Shown here in pieces: positions 44,273 to 51,958 of a stretch of 64,000 bases of DNA; positions within the stretch are counted from its first letter, which is position 1; each line of letters opens with the position of its first letter. Origin of the DNA: Dyadobacter sp. CY312. GTDB lineage: Bacteria; Bacteroidota; Bacteroidia; Cytophagales; Spirosomataceae. The notes under the pieces were generated by a model. It saw only the letters and a program-made list of their open reading frames with translations, had not been told where the DNA came from and did not search any database. The stretch spans positions 62,001 to 126,000 of the forward strand of contig NZ_JAJUXG010000011.1 of assembly GCF_021390535.1 (NCBI RefSeq), written 5' to 3'. Both the position numbers and the translations under genes were made by a program.

Positions 44273-44311
44273 TGATGTCAGGTATGTTTTAAAATAATGT
44301 ACCTGACATCA
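44273..44311. promoter_or_regulatory. 12-bp perfect inverted repeat before the DUF2490 gene
   Basis: TGATGTCAGGTA (44273-44284) and TACCTGACATCA (44300-44311) are exact complements separated by 15 A/T-rich bases. The right arm ends 6 bases before the start codon, so it may be an operator or a 5' hairpin that hides the ribosome site. Confidence 0.45.
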
Positions 44312-44317
44312 TTTTGC

Positions 44318-45109
44318 ATGAAGCTTTTTTCTATTGCCGTAATCTGTCTTTTTTCATTCACAGCTTTTTCACAAATATCTCCACCCGGACTGGACGACAC
44401 CCAAATTGCAACCTGGGGAGCCGTGGGATTTAGTCAGCAATTGAATCCAAAGTGGACGCTGACCGCTTATCTTGGCGGAGCAAGAATGAGTGATCCGGAT
44501 AATTGGCATCCGTTACAAAAACAAAGTATTGCCGTTTACAATCATGAATTTCAGTACAAATTCAGTTCGCAATGGCAGGCATCTATTTGCAGCAGTATTC
44601 GTTATCAAAATAAATACAACGAAGAACCTCCTTACGATGCTCAGGATCAGGCATACAGATGGGAATTGAGATACTATGCCCGTGTATATTACAAGCAGCA
44701 ACTCGGCAAACTTGCTATGAATTACTCATTCCGGCCAGAATTCAGAACGTTTTATTCGCCGGGCTGGAAACCTTCATCAACTCCATTTGAACTCAGGCTC
44801 AGACTAAAAGCGCAAGCCAGCCTTCCGCTTAATCAGAAAAAATCCAACTTTATTATCGGTGCCAACGAGTTCCTCAGCGCCGTGGACGAATACACGATCA
44901 ATACCCCTTCGGCCCGGGATCATCAATGGTCGAACTACCATTTCACAGAAGACCGCTTTTCCGTCTACTTCCGTCATTTTTTTCAGGAACAGGACATTGT
45001 TGTTGACCTTGGTGTAATGGAACAATTTAAACCTGGAAGCCATTTTGAGCCTGTTTCTTATCTCGCTTTCGATGTGCTAATTCAAAATCCTTTCTCCCGG
45101 CATCATTAA
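44318..45109 (+). CDS. DUF2490 domain outer-membrane-type protein
   Basis: 263 residues from the ATG at 44318, which begins a clean signal peptide (KLFSIAVICLFSFTAFSQ). An earlier in-frame ATG at 44297 overlaps the inverted repeat and adds no signal character. The body matches DUF2490: TQIATWGAVGFSQQLNPKWTL at the N-terminus, RYQNKYNEEPPYDAQDQAYRWELRY in the middle and a strand-rich layout predicted to be an outer-membrane barrel. The role is unknown. No clear terminator is seen before the convergent DUF4136 gene. Confidence 0.78.
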   Translation: MKLFSIAVICLFSFTAFSQISPPGLDDTQIATWGAVGFSQQLNPKWTLTAYLGGARMSDPDNWHPLQKQSIAVYNHEFQYKFSSQWQASICSSIRYQNKYNEEPPYDAQDQAYRWELRYYARVYYKQQLGKLAMNYSFRPEFRTFYSPGWKPSSTPFELRLRLKAQASLPLNQKKSNFIIGANEFLSAVDEYTINTPSARDHQWSNYHFTEDRFSVYFRHFFQEQDIVVDLGVMEQFKPGSHFEPVSYLAFDVLIQNPFSRHH

Positions 45110-45167
45110 ATTGCAGCATAAAAAAAGAGGCAATGTTTCCATCACCTCCATTTTGCTTATCTAAATT

Positions 45168-45743
45168 TTACTTTCTAGTGTAGGTATCCTGCGTAGCTTC
45201 AGGGAAAGTTCTCAGGATGTCGGCCATCGTATTTTTGACCATCGTTTCCCTATCATCTTTTTTGGTTGGTGCTTTAACCTTTCCTGATGCCCATCCCTGC
45301 CAGATCATCTTTTCACTACTTTTTTGATAGATGTTAAGGATGAAACGACTTTCCTGATAGTTGTAAGTAGAGATGTTGTTGCCACCACCATACCACCACA
45401 TATAAGGCGAGTACATGTTATTGGAACGAACCTGCTGACGATCTTTCACGTCTGTCATAAAACGAACAATAATCTCAGGATTGTTCTGGTCAAGTGTATA
45501 ACCTTTTCCTTTCATAACTTCCACCACTGCGTCACCAAGTCTTCTCCTGTTGAGTTCACTACCCAGTAACGGATCTTCTTCCATGGTACGCTCCGACTCT
45601 ACTTTAAATGTTTTGAACTGCTTAAGATTAACTGATGAATCATGATCATAACTCACCTGAAGAGCCTGGCTGCACGCCATAAACAGAATTCCCGCCACTA
45701 CCACCACCAAGGCGGATTTTGTCAACTTCACTATGTTTTTCAT
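45168..45743 (-). CDS. DUF4136 domain lipoprotein
   Basis: 191 residues. Lipobox FMAC with Cys24, then the DUF4136 opening VSYDHDSSVNLKQFKTFKV and the body ending VKAPTKKDDRETMVKNTMADILRTFP. These small lipoproteins are common in Bacteroidota and Proteobacteria and have no established function. An unusual MYSPYMWWYGGGNNIS stretch sits in the middle (about residues 110-125). It is monocistronic. Confidence 0.83.
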   Translation of the reverse strand: MKNIVKLTKSALVVVVAGILFMACSQALQVSYDHDSSVNLKQFKTFKVESERTMEEDPLLGSELNRRRLGDAVVEVMKGKGYTLDQNNPEIIVRFMTDVKDRQQVRSNNMYSPYMWWYGGGNNISTYNYQESRFILNIYQKSSEKMIWQGWASGKVKAPTKKDDRETMVKNTMADILRTFPEATQDTYTRK

Positions 45744-45976
45744 GCTGATGTTTTATTATTGGTTTAACAATTATCTGACACTTCCCGAGGGCAAAAGGTT
45801 TAAACGCCTGAAAAAGATATCTATAAAACTTCTAACATATGTTGTTGGTATACGGGTTCGAAAATTTATTTTAACTCCAAAATATTCAACGCAATGGATG
45901 CAACTGAATACGCAATGGACGCTAAAATTGTTGCAAATTCCCGACGGCAAGAATCCAGGTATATTAAGGCTAAAAC

Positions 45977-46014
45977 AAAAAAACACAATGAAAGACCTTG
46001 CTTCCATTGCGTTT
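45977..46014 (-). terminator. Rho-independent terminator for the secreted Gfo/Idh/MocA gene
   Basis: On the minus strand an ACGCAATGGAAG arm (46001-46012) pairs with CTTTCATTGTGT (45983-45994), with wobble pairs, around a 6-base loop. A run of seven T follows. It lies 20 bases past the stop codon. Confidence 0.75.
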
Positions 46015-46033
46015 TCAATTCTGCTTATTTGCT

Positions 46034-47401
46034 TTACACGTTTCTGTAATCCGGATGCTTGTAAGGATCACGGTAAGCACGTGACAATAGTGCTGTTGCT
46101 TCTCTATCTCCAACCACTTCCTTTTTAACAGGATCATATACCAAAGCGCGTCCTGTTTTCATAGACAAATTGGCCAGAATACAACTTGCTGTCGATATGT
46201 GACCTTCTTCTATATCGGCAATCGGTTTCGTACTATTGTCGATCGCGCTGAGAAAATCAAGCATGTGAAGTCTTGTTGCCGGTGCTGCATTCAATTCGAT
46301 ACGCTCTTCCTTTACATCCTCAGGATATTTTTCCTTTTCATAAACTACATCCTTATGGATTTTTTCTCCTTTTCCTTGCGGGATAAAATCATACGACATC
46401 GTACTAGCCCACAGCGTTCCCTTTTCTCCGTACAAGGTAAACGACCAGGGATAATCCGGATTGTTAGGCGTTCCCCAAGTACGGTGCTGCCACACGCAGT
46501 TTAATTCAGGATATTCGAAAATAGCGGATTGTGTATCTGATATATTGGACTTGCCTTCTTTCTGAACGTAAATACCACCCTGCGAACTAATTTTGGTAGG
46601 CCAGCCCAGTTTCAACATCCAGCGAACCGTATCAAACATGTGTACACACATATCACCTGTAATACCGTTCCCATATTCCATAAAGGTGCGCCACCAGCGA
46701 ATGTGCGGGATGTCGTCATAAGGTCTTAATGGAGCCGGTCCCGTCCACCTTTCGTAATCCAAAAAGTCCGGCACTGGTTTTACAGGTGGATTGCCGTTGT
46801 TGCGCATGTGATAGTAGCAGCACATTTCCACATGGGAGATTTTACCGAGCAGTCCCGCATCCACAATATTCTTTTTTGCATCTATCAAGTGCGGCGTGCT
46901 CTTTCTCTGCGTACCTACCTGAACTACTTTTTTGTATTTGCGGGCAGCGGCAACCATTGCCTCACCTTCCATCACATCCACGCTGATCGGTTTTTGAACG
47001 TACACGTGAGCGCCGGCCTTCACCGAGTCAATCATCTGCAAAGCATGCCAGTGATCGGGTGAACCTACAAGCACAATATCCAGCTCATTTTCAGCCAGCA
47101 TTTTGTTATAATCTCCGTATAGTTTTGGTGTTTTTCCCGATTTCTGTCGCTGGCTGACCAGTTTCCCGGCCTCATTCAACTGATTTTTATCTACATCACA
47201 AAGAGCGATCACTTCAACCGGCACAACCTGAATAAGTCTAAAAAGGTCACTTTTCCCGTACCAGCCTGTTCCAATGAGTCCGACACGCCAAGGCTTTGCC
47301 GGGTTTATCAGATCCATTCCACGCGCTCCGAAAGTCGACAAAGCAAGCGTAGCCGTAGCGCCATACAAAAACTGACGCCGATTAATATTGAAAGAATTCA
47401 T
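46034..47401 (-). CDS. Secreted Gfo/Idh/MocA family oxidoreductase with Tat leader
   Basis: 455 residues from the ATG at 47401, which starts the twin-arginine leader (NINRRQFLYGATATLALST); the longer frame to 47569 runs into the upstream gene and terminator and is not credible. The NAD(P)-binding Rossmann motif is PWRVGLIGTGWYGKSD, followed by DIVLVGSPDHWHALQMI and VHVQKPIS-type VYVQKPIS, where the Lys-Pro is catalytic in the family. The C-terminal domain has GNGITGDMCVHMFDTVRWML. It probably oxidises a sugar or its derivative in the periplasm; the substrate is unknown. It lies downstream of a terminator, so it is its own unit. Confidence 0.87.
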   Translation of the reverse strand: MNSFNINRRQFLYGATATLALSTFGARGMDLINPAKPWRVGLIGTGWYGKSDLFRLIQVVPVEVIALCDVDKNQLNEAGKLVSQRQKSGKTPKLYGDYNKMLAENELDIVLVGSPDHWHALQMIDSVKAGAHVYVQKPISVDVMEGEAMVAAARKYKKVVQVGTQRKSTPHLIDAKKNIVDAGLLGKISHVEMCCYYHMRNNGNPPVKPVPDFLDYERWTGPAPLRPYDDIPHIRWWRTFMEYGNGITGDMCVHMFDTVRWMLKLGWPTKISSQGGIYVQKEGKSNISDTQSAIFEYPELNCVWQHRTWGTPNNPDYPWSFTLYGEKGTLWASTMSYDFIPQGKGEKIHKDVVYEKEKYPEDVKEERIELNAAPATRLHMLDFLSAIDNSTKPIADIEEGHISTASCILANLSMKTGRALVYDPVKKEVVGDREATALLSRAYRDPYKHPDYRNV

Positions 47402-47428
47402 GTTAGGTCGTGTGATTGGTTTGGGAAT

Positions 47429-47455
47429 AAAAAAAGCGACTGAAAAGCAGCCGCT
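47429..47455 (-). terminator. Rho-independent terminator for the AbiE-like operon
   Basis: On the minus strand AGCGGCTG (47455-47448) pairs with CAGTCGCT (47442-47435), one G-T pair, 5-base loop, followed by a run of seven T. It ends the nucleotidyltransferase operon 28 bases before the Gfo/Idh/MocA start codon. Confidence 0.8.
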
Positions 47456-47510
47456 GATAAAAGACGTTTTTGGGGTGGGTTTACTATTTGAGCAAATTAT
47501 TTCTCCATCT

Positions 47511-48206
47511 CTAATCTGCCAGGAAAGCTGACCAAATACGTTTAAGCCGAGCTGTTCTTGAAGAAGCATTGGCAGAATTCATGTTGTAATAAACCCCTTC
47601 ATGAAAATTTAGATCTTCCATCAGATTATTCATTTCTTCCTTTAAGTAAGCGCCAACATCTCCGGAAGCCTGTTGCAAATCTGTTAATGGATCTAGCTTG
47701 TTATCAAATGAATAAACAATGTCTTCAAAATCTTTACTCTGTCGTAAATCCCCTTTGTTTCGTGAATTATGCGCTTCTATTTTGGATGCTATAAAATAAT
47801 GAAATGGCATTAATCGTATAGAAACGTCATTATCAATCTCATACCAAAAACTTTTTTCAATACCTTCCGTATACCATTTGTTACTGAATCCTAAAACGTC
47901 TTCATTAATTGGCATCACGTCCACAATTATTTCATTGATTTTATACCGTCCAATAAAAGTAGAGTCTGTCACATTTTTGAAGCCCAATTGACGTATTTTC
48001 TCTTCAAATATTGAAAAAGCACCTCTTGTTGTAATCCCGACAACAATATCTATATCATCAGTAGGTCTTACCTCAGCAGCGGCAGGATCATCCGCATATA
48101 GTGCAACGACTGCTCCCCCGACAAAAACAACATCCTGTAACAGATGATCCAGCCTCACGGCAATTTCTCTAATCCTTTTAACATACAAATGTTTGTTATA
48201 GATCAT
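47511..48206 (-). CDS. Nucleotidyltransferase-fold protein, AbiEii-like toxin candidate
   Basis: 231 residues. The nucleotidyltransferase motifs are visible: FVGGAVVALYADD with Gly30-Gly31, TDDIDIVV with Asp51 and Asp53 as metal ligands, NEIIVDVMP with the third Asp at about 96, and the C-terminal block IASKIEAHNSRNKGDLRQSK followed by DFEDI, which matches the K..A..R..KD..DI pattern of the AbiEii/MNT group. Its start codon overlaps the stop of the wHTH gene by 4 bases (ATGA), implying coupled translation. In type IV AbiE systems the nucleotidyltransferase is the toxin. Family fold is likely; toxin activity is inferred. A housekeeping role is the alternative. Confidence 0.72.
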   Translation of the reverse strand: MIYNKHLYVKRIREIAVRLDHLLQDVVFVGGAVVALYADDPAAAEVRPTDDIDIVVGITTRGAFSIFEEKIRQLGFKNVTDSTFIGRYKINEIIVDVMPINEDVLGFSNKWYTEGIEKSFWYEIDNDVSIRLMPFHYFIASKIEAHNSRNKGDLRQSKDFEDIVYSFDNKLDPLTDLQQASGDVGAYLKEEMNNLMEDLNFHEGVYYNMNSANASSRTARLKRIWSAFLAD

Positions 48207-48754
48207 TGGAAAAAGCGATTTTTTAGTTCTTCAATTGCCAACTCTCTTTCTCTTGCGCCACCGATCCGTAGCGAATCCGTTAAAGCCAAAAGCTCATATA
48301 ATAGCTTATCTTTGCCAACAATTTCGGGTACTGTATGATAAAGAGGAACAATCGCCTGACCACGAACATTCCCTTCGGCATATTCCCAAATTATTTCTTC
48401 CTGAAAAGACAGTTTCGCTTGTAGGGGTTCCGCTGAATGTGCGGTTGGTATACCTCTAACAAGGATTCCCGGTTTAACAGGAAAAGCATATTTTAATCCA
48501 TATATAAGAAATTCTAAAAAGGATTGCATAAACACTTGTTTAAACGGGCTGTCTTCAATTAAACCGGCGTAAAATGACCTATTGATAGATGCTGATATCT
48601 CTGCTGAACTTATATTAAGTAGCTCTGCCAGATTTTTGTTTTGAATGGGGTATATAAATTTCACCCCTGTCCCTGCCCAGTTCTTTTTTTGAATTGCCAC
48701 AATTGCTAATAAAACTACAATGTCCTGTGGCCTCATTCCTTTATGATCTTTCAT
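48203..48754 (-). CDS. Winged-helix protein, AbiEi-like antitoxin candidate
   Basis: 183 residues from the ATG at 48754; an in-frame start at 48802 would lie in the inverted repeat and is rejected. The N-terminus (MRPQDIVVLLAIVAIQ, then NKNLAELLNISSAEISASIN) is a winged helix-turn-helix. The middle has the Gly/Pro phrase AFPVKPGILVRGIPTAHSAEP, reminiscent of AbiEi-type proteins. It precedes the nucleotidyltransferase gene with a 4-base overlap, the arrangement of abiEi-abiEii. A perfect inverted repeat lies directly upstream, consistent with autoregulation. I do not recognise the family with certainty. Confidence 0.6.
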   Translation of the reverse strand: MKDHKGMRPQDIVVLLAIVAIQKKNWAGTGVKFIYPIQNKNLAELLNISSAEISASINRSFYAGLIEDSPFKQVFMQSFLEFLIYGLKYAFPVKPGILVRGIPTAHSAEPLQAKLSFQEEIIWEYAEGNVRGQAIVPLYHTVPEIVGKDKLLYELLALTDSLRIGGARERELAIEELKNRFFQ

Positions 48755-48761
48755 TTTATTG

Positions 48762-48806
48762 ATTTTTGATTTGCAATTTACGATTTGCGATTTGCAAATC
48801 AAAAAT
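48762..48806. promoter_or_regulatory. Perfect 15-bp inverted repeat, candidate autoregulatory operator
   Basis: ATTTTTGATTTGCAA (48762-48776) and TTGCAAATCAAAAAT (48792-48806) are exact reverse complements separated by 15 bases that contain further GATTTGC units. The repeat starts 8 bases upstream of the wHTH start codon, so bound protein would block expression. Confidence 0.6.
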
Positions 48807-48848
48807 TAATGCACCCAAATTTGATGCTCACTGAATAACTAAATATGG

Positions 48849-48882
48849 ACTACTATCAATCCTTATATCTACTCACAACCAG
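48849..48882 (-). pseudogene. Remnant matching the 3' end of the downstream-paralogue lipoprotein gene
   Basis: On the minus strand this stretch reads LVVSRYKD followed by a stop, and 30 of 34 bases match the last codons of the lipoprotein gene that ends at 50000 (LVVSRYKDPS). It looks like the 3' end of a lost paralogue or one side of a duplication around the PD40 gene. No upstream coding remains are visible. Confidence 0.5.
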
Positions 48883-48916
48883 CAGTTTGCAAAAAATTAG
48901 AACAGCAAATTTTATC

Positions 48917-49921
48917 TCAAAAATCCTCTTTAAGACCAGTCATGTACAGATCATACCCGCCTTTTCCGCTAGGGCGATCCGAAGAAAACAGCATCAAAGG
49001 ATAAGAGAAATGAGTTAAGGTTGGCAAGATTGGTCTGTACTCGTTGTGCGGCGTGTTTATCCGACTCCCTGCATTAACAGGTTTTGACCACTTTCCAGCT
49101 TCCAGTTTTGAATAATAAATATCGAATCCTCCCTGTCCATCTGGCCTATCAGAAACGAAAACCAGTGTATTGTTATAGAAATAGGGGCATTTATCGTCGT
49201 GTGCTCCTGATAATTCTTCAATTTTTCTCAATTGATAATCTTTTGGAGAGACCAAACTTTCTACCGTAATGCGTTCCGATTCCTTTCGTGGAATTGATAA
49301 CTCGTAAATATCAAAGCTCCCCTCACGGTTGGAGCTAAAATATACCTTGTCACCATAATGGGAGAAACTGGGATAACCGTCATCCTGTGGAGAATTAAGC
49401 AGAGAAAACTTCTCAGGTCCGGTAATTCCGTCCTTATTGCTTCTAATGTACTTTATTTCCATATCACCCTGTGAATCATCTGCATAGAACAGTAACAAAT
49501 CCTTAGCACCATCGCCATAAGAAACCAAATCCTGACTAAATGAAAGCGACTTCGGGCCATAAACGTTGAAATCTCCATTGGCGCGGGATGCAAGACTGGA
49601 AAGAGCACCATACTCAGCAAAATCATACTTAACAGCGCCATTTCCTGAAAATTTTCTCAACGCCAAATCCTTGTTGTAAGTAAGTTCCGCATTGAAATAC
49701 ACCAGATTTAGAAAGTCTTTGTTATATCTTTTCGAAGAAAAAATTAAATGCGTTTGACCATATCTGTTGTATGGTAAATCTGAATTGTAATCGTCAAATG
49801 CAGAATTAAATTCTTCCAAATTAACCACGTCCTCTAAGAATTTCCCGTTCTTTTTATCCGGACTTTCAAGAAAGCAACCATTAAAAAGGAATAGAGTGCC
49901 TATCAAAAATAACTTTTTCAT
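48917..49921 (-). CDS. PD40 (TolB-like beta-propeller) lipoprotein
   Basis: 334 residues. Lipobox FNGC with Cys16. The body is a series of PD40/WD40-like blades: FSHYGDKVYFSSNREGSFDIY, LVFVSDRPDGQGGFDIYYSK and MLFSSDRPSGKGGYDLYMTG. Blades like these are found in TolB and in the peptidoglycan-linked OmpA-PD40 proteins of Bacteroidota, but no OmpA domain is present here. It should sit in the periplasm attached to a membrane. Function unknown. It lies between a complete lipoprotein gene and a remnant of that gene's 3' end. Confidence 0.82.
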   Translation of the reverse strand: MKKLFLIGTLFLFNGCFLESPDKKNGKFLEDVVNLEEFNSAFDDYNSDLPYNRYGQTHLIFSSKRYNKDFLNLVYFNAELTYNKDLALRKFSGNGAVKYDFAEYGALSSLASRANGDFNVYGPKSLSFSQDLVSYGDGAKDLLLFYADDSQGDMEIKYIRSNKDGITGPEKFSLLNSPQDDGYPSFSHYGDKVYFSSNREGSFDIYELSIPRKESERITVESLVSPKDYQLRKIEELSGAHDDKCPYFYNNTLVFVSDRPDGQGGFDIYYSKLEAGKWSKPVNAGSRINTPHNEYRPILPTLTHFSYPLMLFSSDRPSGKGGYDLYMTGLKEDF

Positions 49922-49999
49922 GAACTTAGCTGTTGATGATGATTTGCAAAAATTACGAAAATAGCACTGTTCCGTTGCTCAAAGAAAAGATATTATAAA

Positions 50000-50692
50000 C
50001 TACGATGGATCTTTATATCTACTCACAACCAGATATTTAACCTTACCATTTTCCAACTTGATATCTACATGCTCGAATAATTTAGGTTCAACAGTAAAGC
50101 GGAAGTACCATTGCGGTGATTGGGTCATGATGGGATCGTACTCCGACGCCAGTTCCTTTGTAAATAAAGAAATCCGCTCGAATTTATTGGCATAGGAGCT
50201 CTTGCCCTGAATGTTTACCAATTTGCTGTATAGACCATTTGCCTGATCACCTATGCGAACAGAAGTTGATGCATTTTCTTTCAATGGCCATTGTGTGAGT
50301 TTACTCCCACTATTGAGGTAAATACTTTTTACTTTTCCTGCTTCAAAGGTGATCTGAATACCAGAATCCGTACCCTTTTGTTCGTCCAGCAAAATAGATT
50401 GGTACAGGTGTATGCGGTTATCCAGCTGATTCACATTCGTAAAAATATTGCTTACAACGTTCACATATTGGAGGCCTGTTCTAGTCTGAATTTTTTGAAG
50501 TGAGGTATAAACCTGCTCCGCATTTGCAGCAATTTCAACCCCAAGATGCCCTCCGGCAGTAATCGTATCGTGGCTGACACGTATCAATTCTACCGGATCA
50601 ATAATAATTTCAGGTTCTAGGGGATCGGTATTAAGGCATCCTGTTCCTAAAAAAGCCAAAGAAAGCATGGCTGCTAGTACTGTATTTTTCAT
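50000..50692 (-). CDS. Lipoprotein of unknown function
   Basis: 230 residues from the ATG at 50692, giving the signal MKNTVLAAMLSLAFLGTGC with Cys19 in the lipobox; the longer frame to 50731 lacks support. The mature protein has an acidic/Pro-rich start (DPLEPEIIIDPVELI) and alternating strands ending VKYLVVSRYKDPS. No domain is recognised. The 3' end is repeated 1.15 kb downstream beyond the PD40 gene, so the gene may belong to a small paralogous family. Both flanking genes on this strand are lipoproteins or an importer. Confidence 0.65.
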   Translation of the reverse strand: MKNTVLAAMLSLAFLGTGCLNTDPLEPEIIIDPVELIRVSHDTITAGGHLGVEIAANAEQVYTSLQKIQTRTGLQYVNVVSNIFTNVNQLDNRIHLYQSILLDEQKGTDSGIQITFEAGKVKSIYLNSGSKLTQWPLKENASTSVRIGDQANGLYSKLVNIQGKSSYANKFERISLFTKELASEYDPIMTQSPQWYFRFTVEPKLFEHVDIKLENGKVKYLVVSRYKDPS

Positions 50693-50809
50693 TGCTAAGT
50701 GTTTAAGTAAATCAGTATTCAGGAGACGCAAGTGCCTGCAAATTGGTTGTAACCGTATATGAACTTTCCAGTGTTTTTTTATGAGAATCTATTGAAAAGT
50801 GTGCTAAAA

Positions 50810-50839
50810 CAAAAAAGTCCATGCGGTTAAACATGGACT
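50810..50839 (-). terminator. Rho-independent terminator of the sugar importer operon
   Basis: AGTCCATG (50816-50823) pairs with CATGGACT (50832-50839) around an 8-base loop; on the minus strand a T run follows. It lies 33 bases past the stop of the binding-protein gene. Confidence 0.8.
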
Positions 50840-50871
50840 AAATCTTATTCCGATGAATGTAATTCAGAGTT

Positions 50872-51804
50872 TCACTTCAAAAACTCCCCAACATTCTCCT
50901 TCGTTACCAACTTGAACGGGATCAATAAACTGGCTTCCACCTTTTCTCCTTTGGCAGCTTTTACGGCCGCTTCTATTGCTTGTCCGCCCTGTTGTTTGGC
51001 ATCCTGAAATACCGTGGCATCCAATGCCCCTTTTTTTACAGCCTGCAAAGCATCTGGGATCGCATCCACGCTTACTACCAAAATTTTTCCTTTCAATCCA
51101 GCTGCTTCAAGTGCTTTCACTGCACCCATCCCCATTTCATCGTTTTGGGCAAAAATTGCATTCACCTTTGATCCGTATGATTGAATCCAGTTCTCGGTCA
51201 GCGACATTGCCTTGGCACGATCCCATTCTCCGGATTGTTCCGCAAGCAATTTCAAACCGGGCGTTGCTTTTAGTATTTCTTTGGCACCTTTATCGCGTTT
51301 GATCTGTGCAGCTTGTCCCATAAAGCCGTGCATCATTAAAATATTTCCTTTTCCGCCCAATTTCTCAGAAATGTATTTCATGGCGATCCGGGCCGACTCT
51401 TCATCGTCTGAACCGACAAAAGCGGTAGGTGCTGTTGATGTTTCAGAGTTGACATTGATGATCGGAATTTTAGCGTCCAGCGCCAGTTTTACTGCCGGAG
51501 AACTTGCTTCTACTTCGCAAGGGTTCAGAATAATGGCATCAACACCTTGCGCAATAAAACTTTCAACTTGTTCCACCTGTTTCAATGCCGATCGCTCGGC
51601 ATCCACCAAAACAAGCTCAGCCCCTAATTCCTTGGCCTTTGCTTCCATAGCATCAGCCACATTCACCACAAACTCATTTTGCATACTGAGCATGGTGGCG
51701 CCAATCACGAGTTTTTTTCCTCCCGAATCATCTGTTTTTGATTGATTACAACCCGTCATCAATATGGACAAAAACAACAATCCTGATAAACAAATATTTT
51801 TCAT
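50872..51804 (-). CDS. Sugar ABC importer substrate-binding lipoprotein (RbsB-like)
   Basis: 310 residues from the ATG at 51804, which begins MKNICLSGLLFLSILMTGC with Cys19 in the lipobox. The mature part is a type I periplasmic binding protein of the ribose/allose class: LVIGATMLSMQNEFVVNV, VDAIILNPCEVEA, ILMMHGFMGQAAQIKRDKGA and AIFAQNDEMGMGAVKAL. It captures a monosaccharide or related ligand and delivers it to the permease. It is the last gene of a three-gene importer operon, 154 bases after the permease gene, and that spacer holds a REP-like palindrome. The sugar is unknown. Confidence 0.88.
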   Translation of the reverse strand: MKNICLSGLLFLSILMTGCNQSKTDDSGGKKLVIGATMLSMQNEFVVNVADAMEAKAKELGAELVLVDAERSALKQVEQVESFIAQGVDAIILNPCEVEASSPAVKLALDAKIPIINVNSETSTAPTAFVGSDDEESARIAMKYISEKLGGKGNILMMHGFMGQAAQIKRDKGAKEILKATPGLKLLAEQSGEWDRAKAMSLTENWIQSYGSKVNAIFAQNDEMGMGAVKALEAAGLKGKILVVSVDAIPDALQAVKKGALDATVFQDAKQQGGQAIEAAVKAAKGEKVEASLLIPFKLVTKENVGEFLK

Positions 51805-51849
51805 TGTATTGATATTGAATGATTTGTATTGATTTTTCATTAACGAGTT

Positions 51850-51868
51850 CATCGGGCGTTGCCCGATG
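51850..51868. repeat. GGGC-NNN-GCCC palindrome in the importer operon
   Basis: CATCGGGC, a 3-base loop GTT, and GCCCGATG. The GGGC-3 bases-GCCC core is the same as in the palindromes flanking the transposase gene about 3 kb away, so it may be a mobilised REP copy. Confidence 0.55.
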
Positions 51869-51958
51869 CTCAGGGATGAATGTCCGTTGGGCAAGCTAGG
51901 GCTGTCCATTTCTCCATCCTCCTTCCTCCCTTTTTCCCCATGCCCTTAACCCCATGCC

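Noticed and set aside
45733..46128. 131-residue plus-strand frame between DUF4136 and the Gfo/Idh/MocA gene
   Set aside because: It runs through a terminator and the end of the opposite gene, with no recognisable motif or start context.
47401..47569. 56-residue N-terminal extension of the secreted Gfo/Idh/MocA protein
   Set aside because: It crosses a terminator and overlaps the end of the nucleotidyltransferase gene; the twin-arginine leader begins at 47401.
51212..51745. 177-residue plus-strand frame over the sugar-binding protein gene
   Set aside because: Antisense shadow of a well supported lipoprotein gene; Ser/Ala-rich composition results from the complementary codons.
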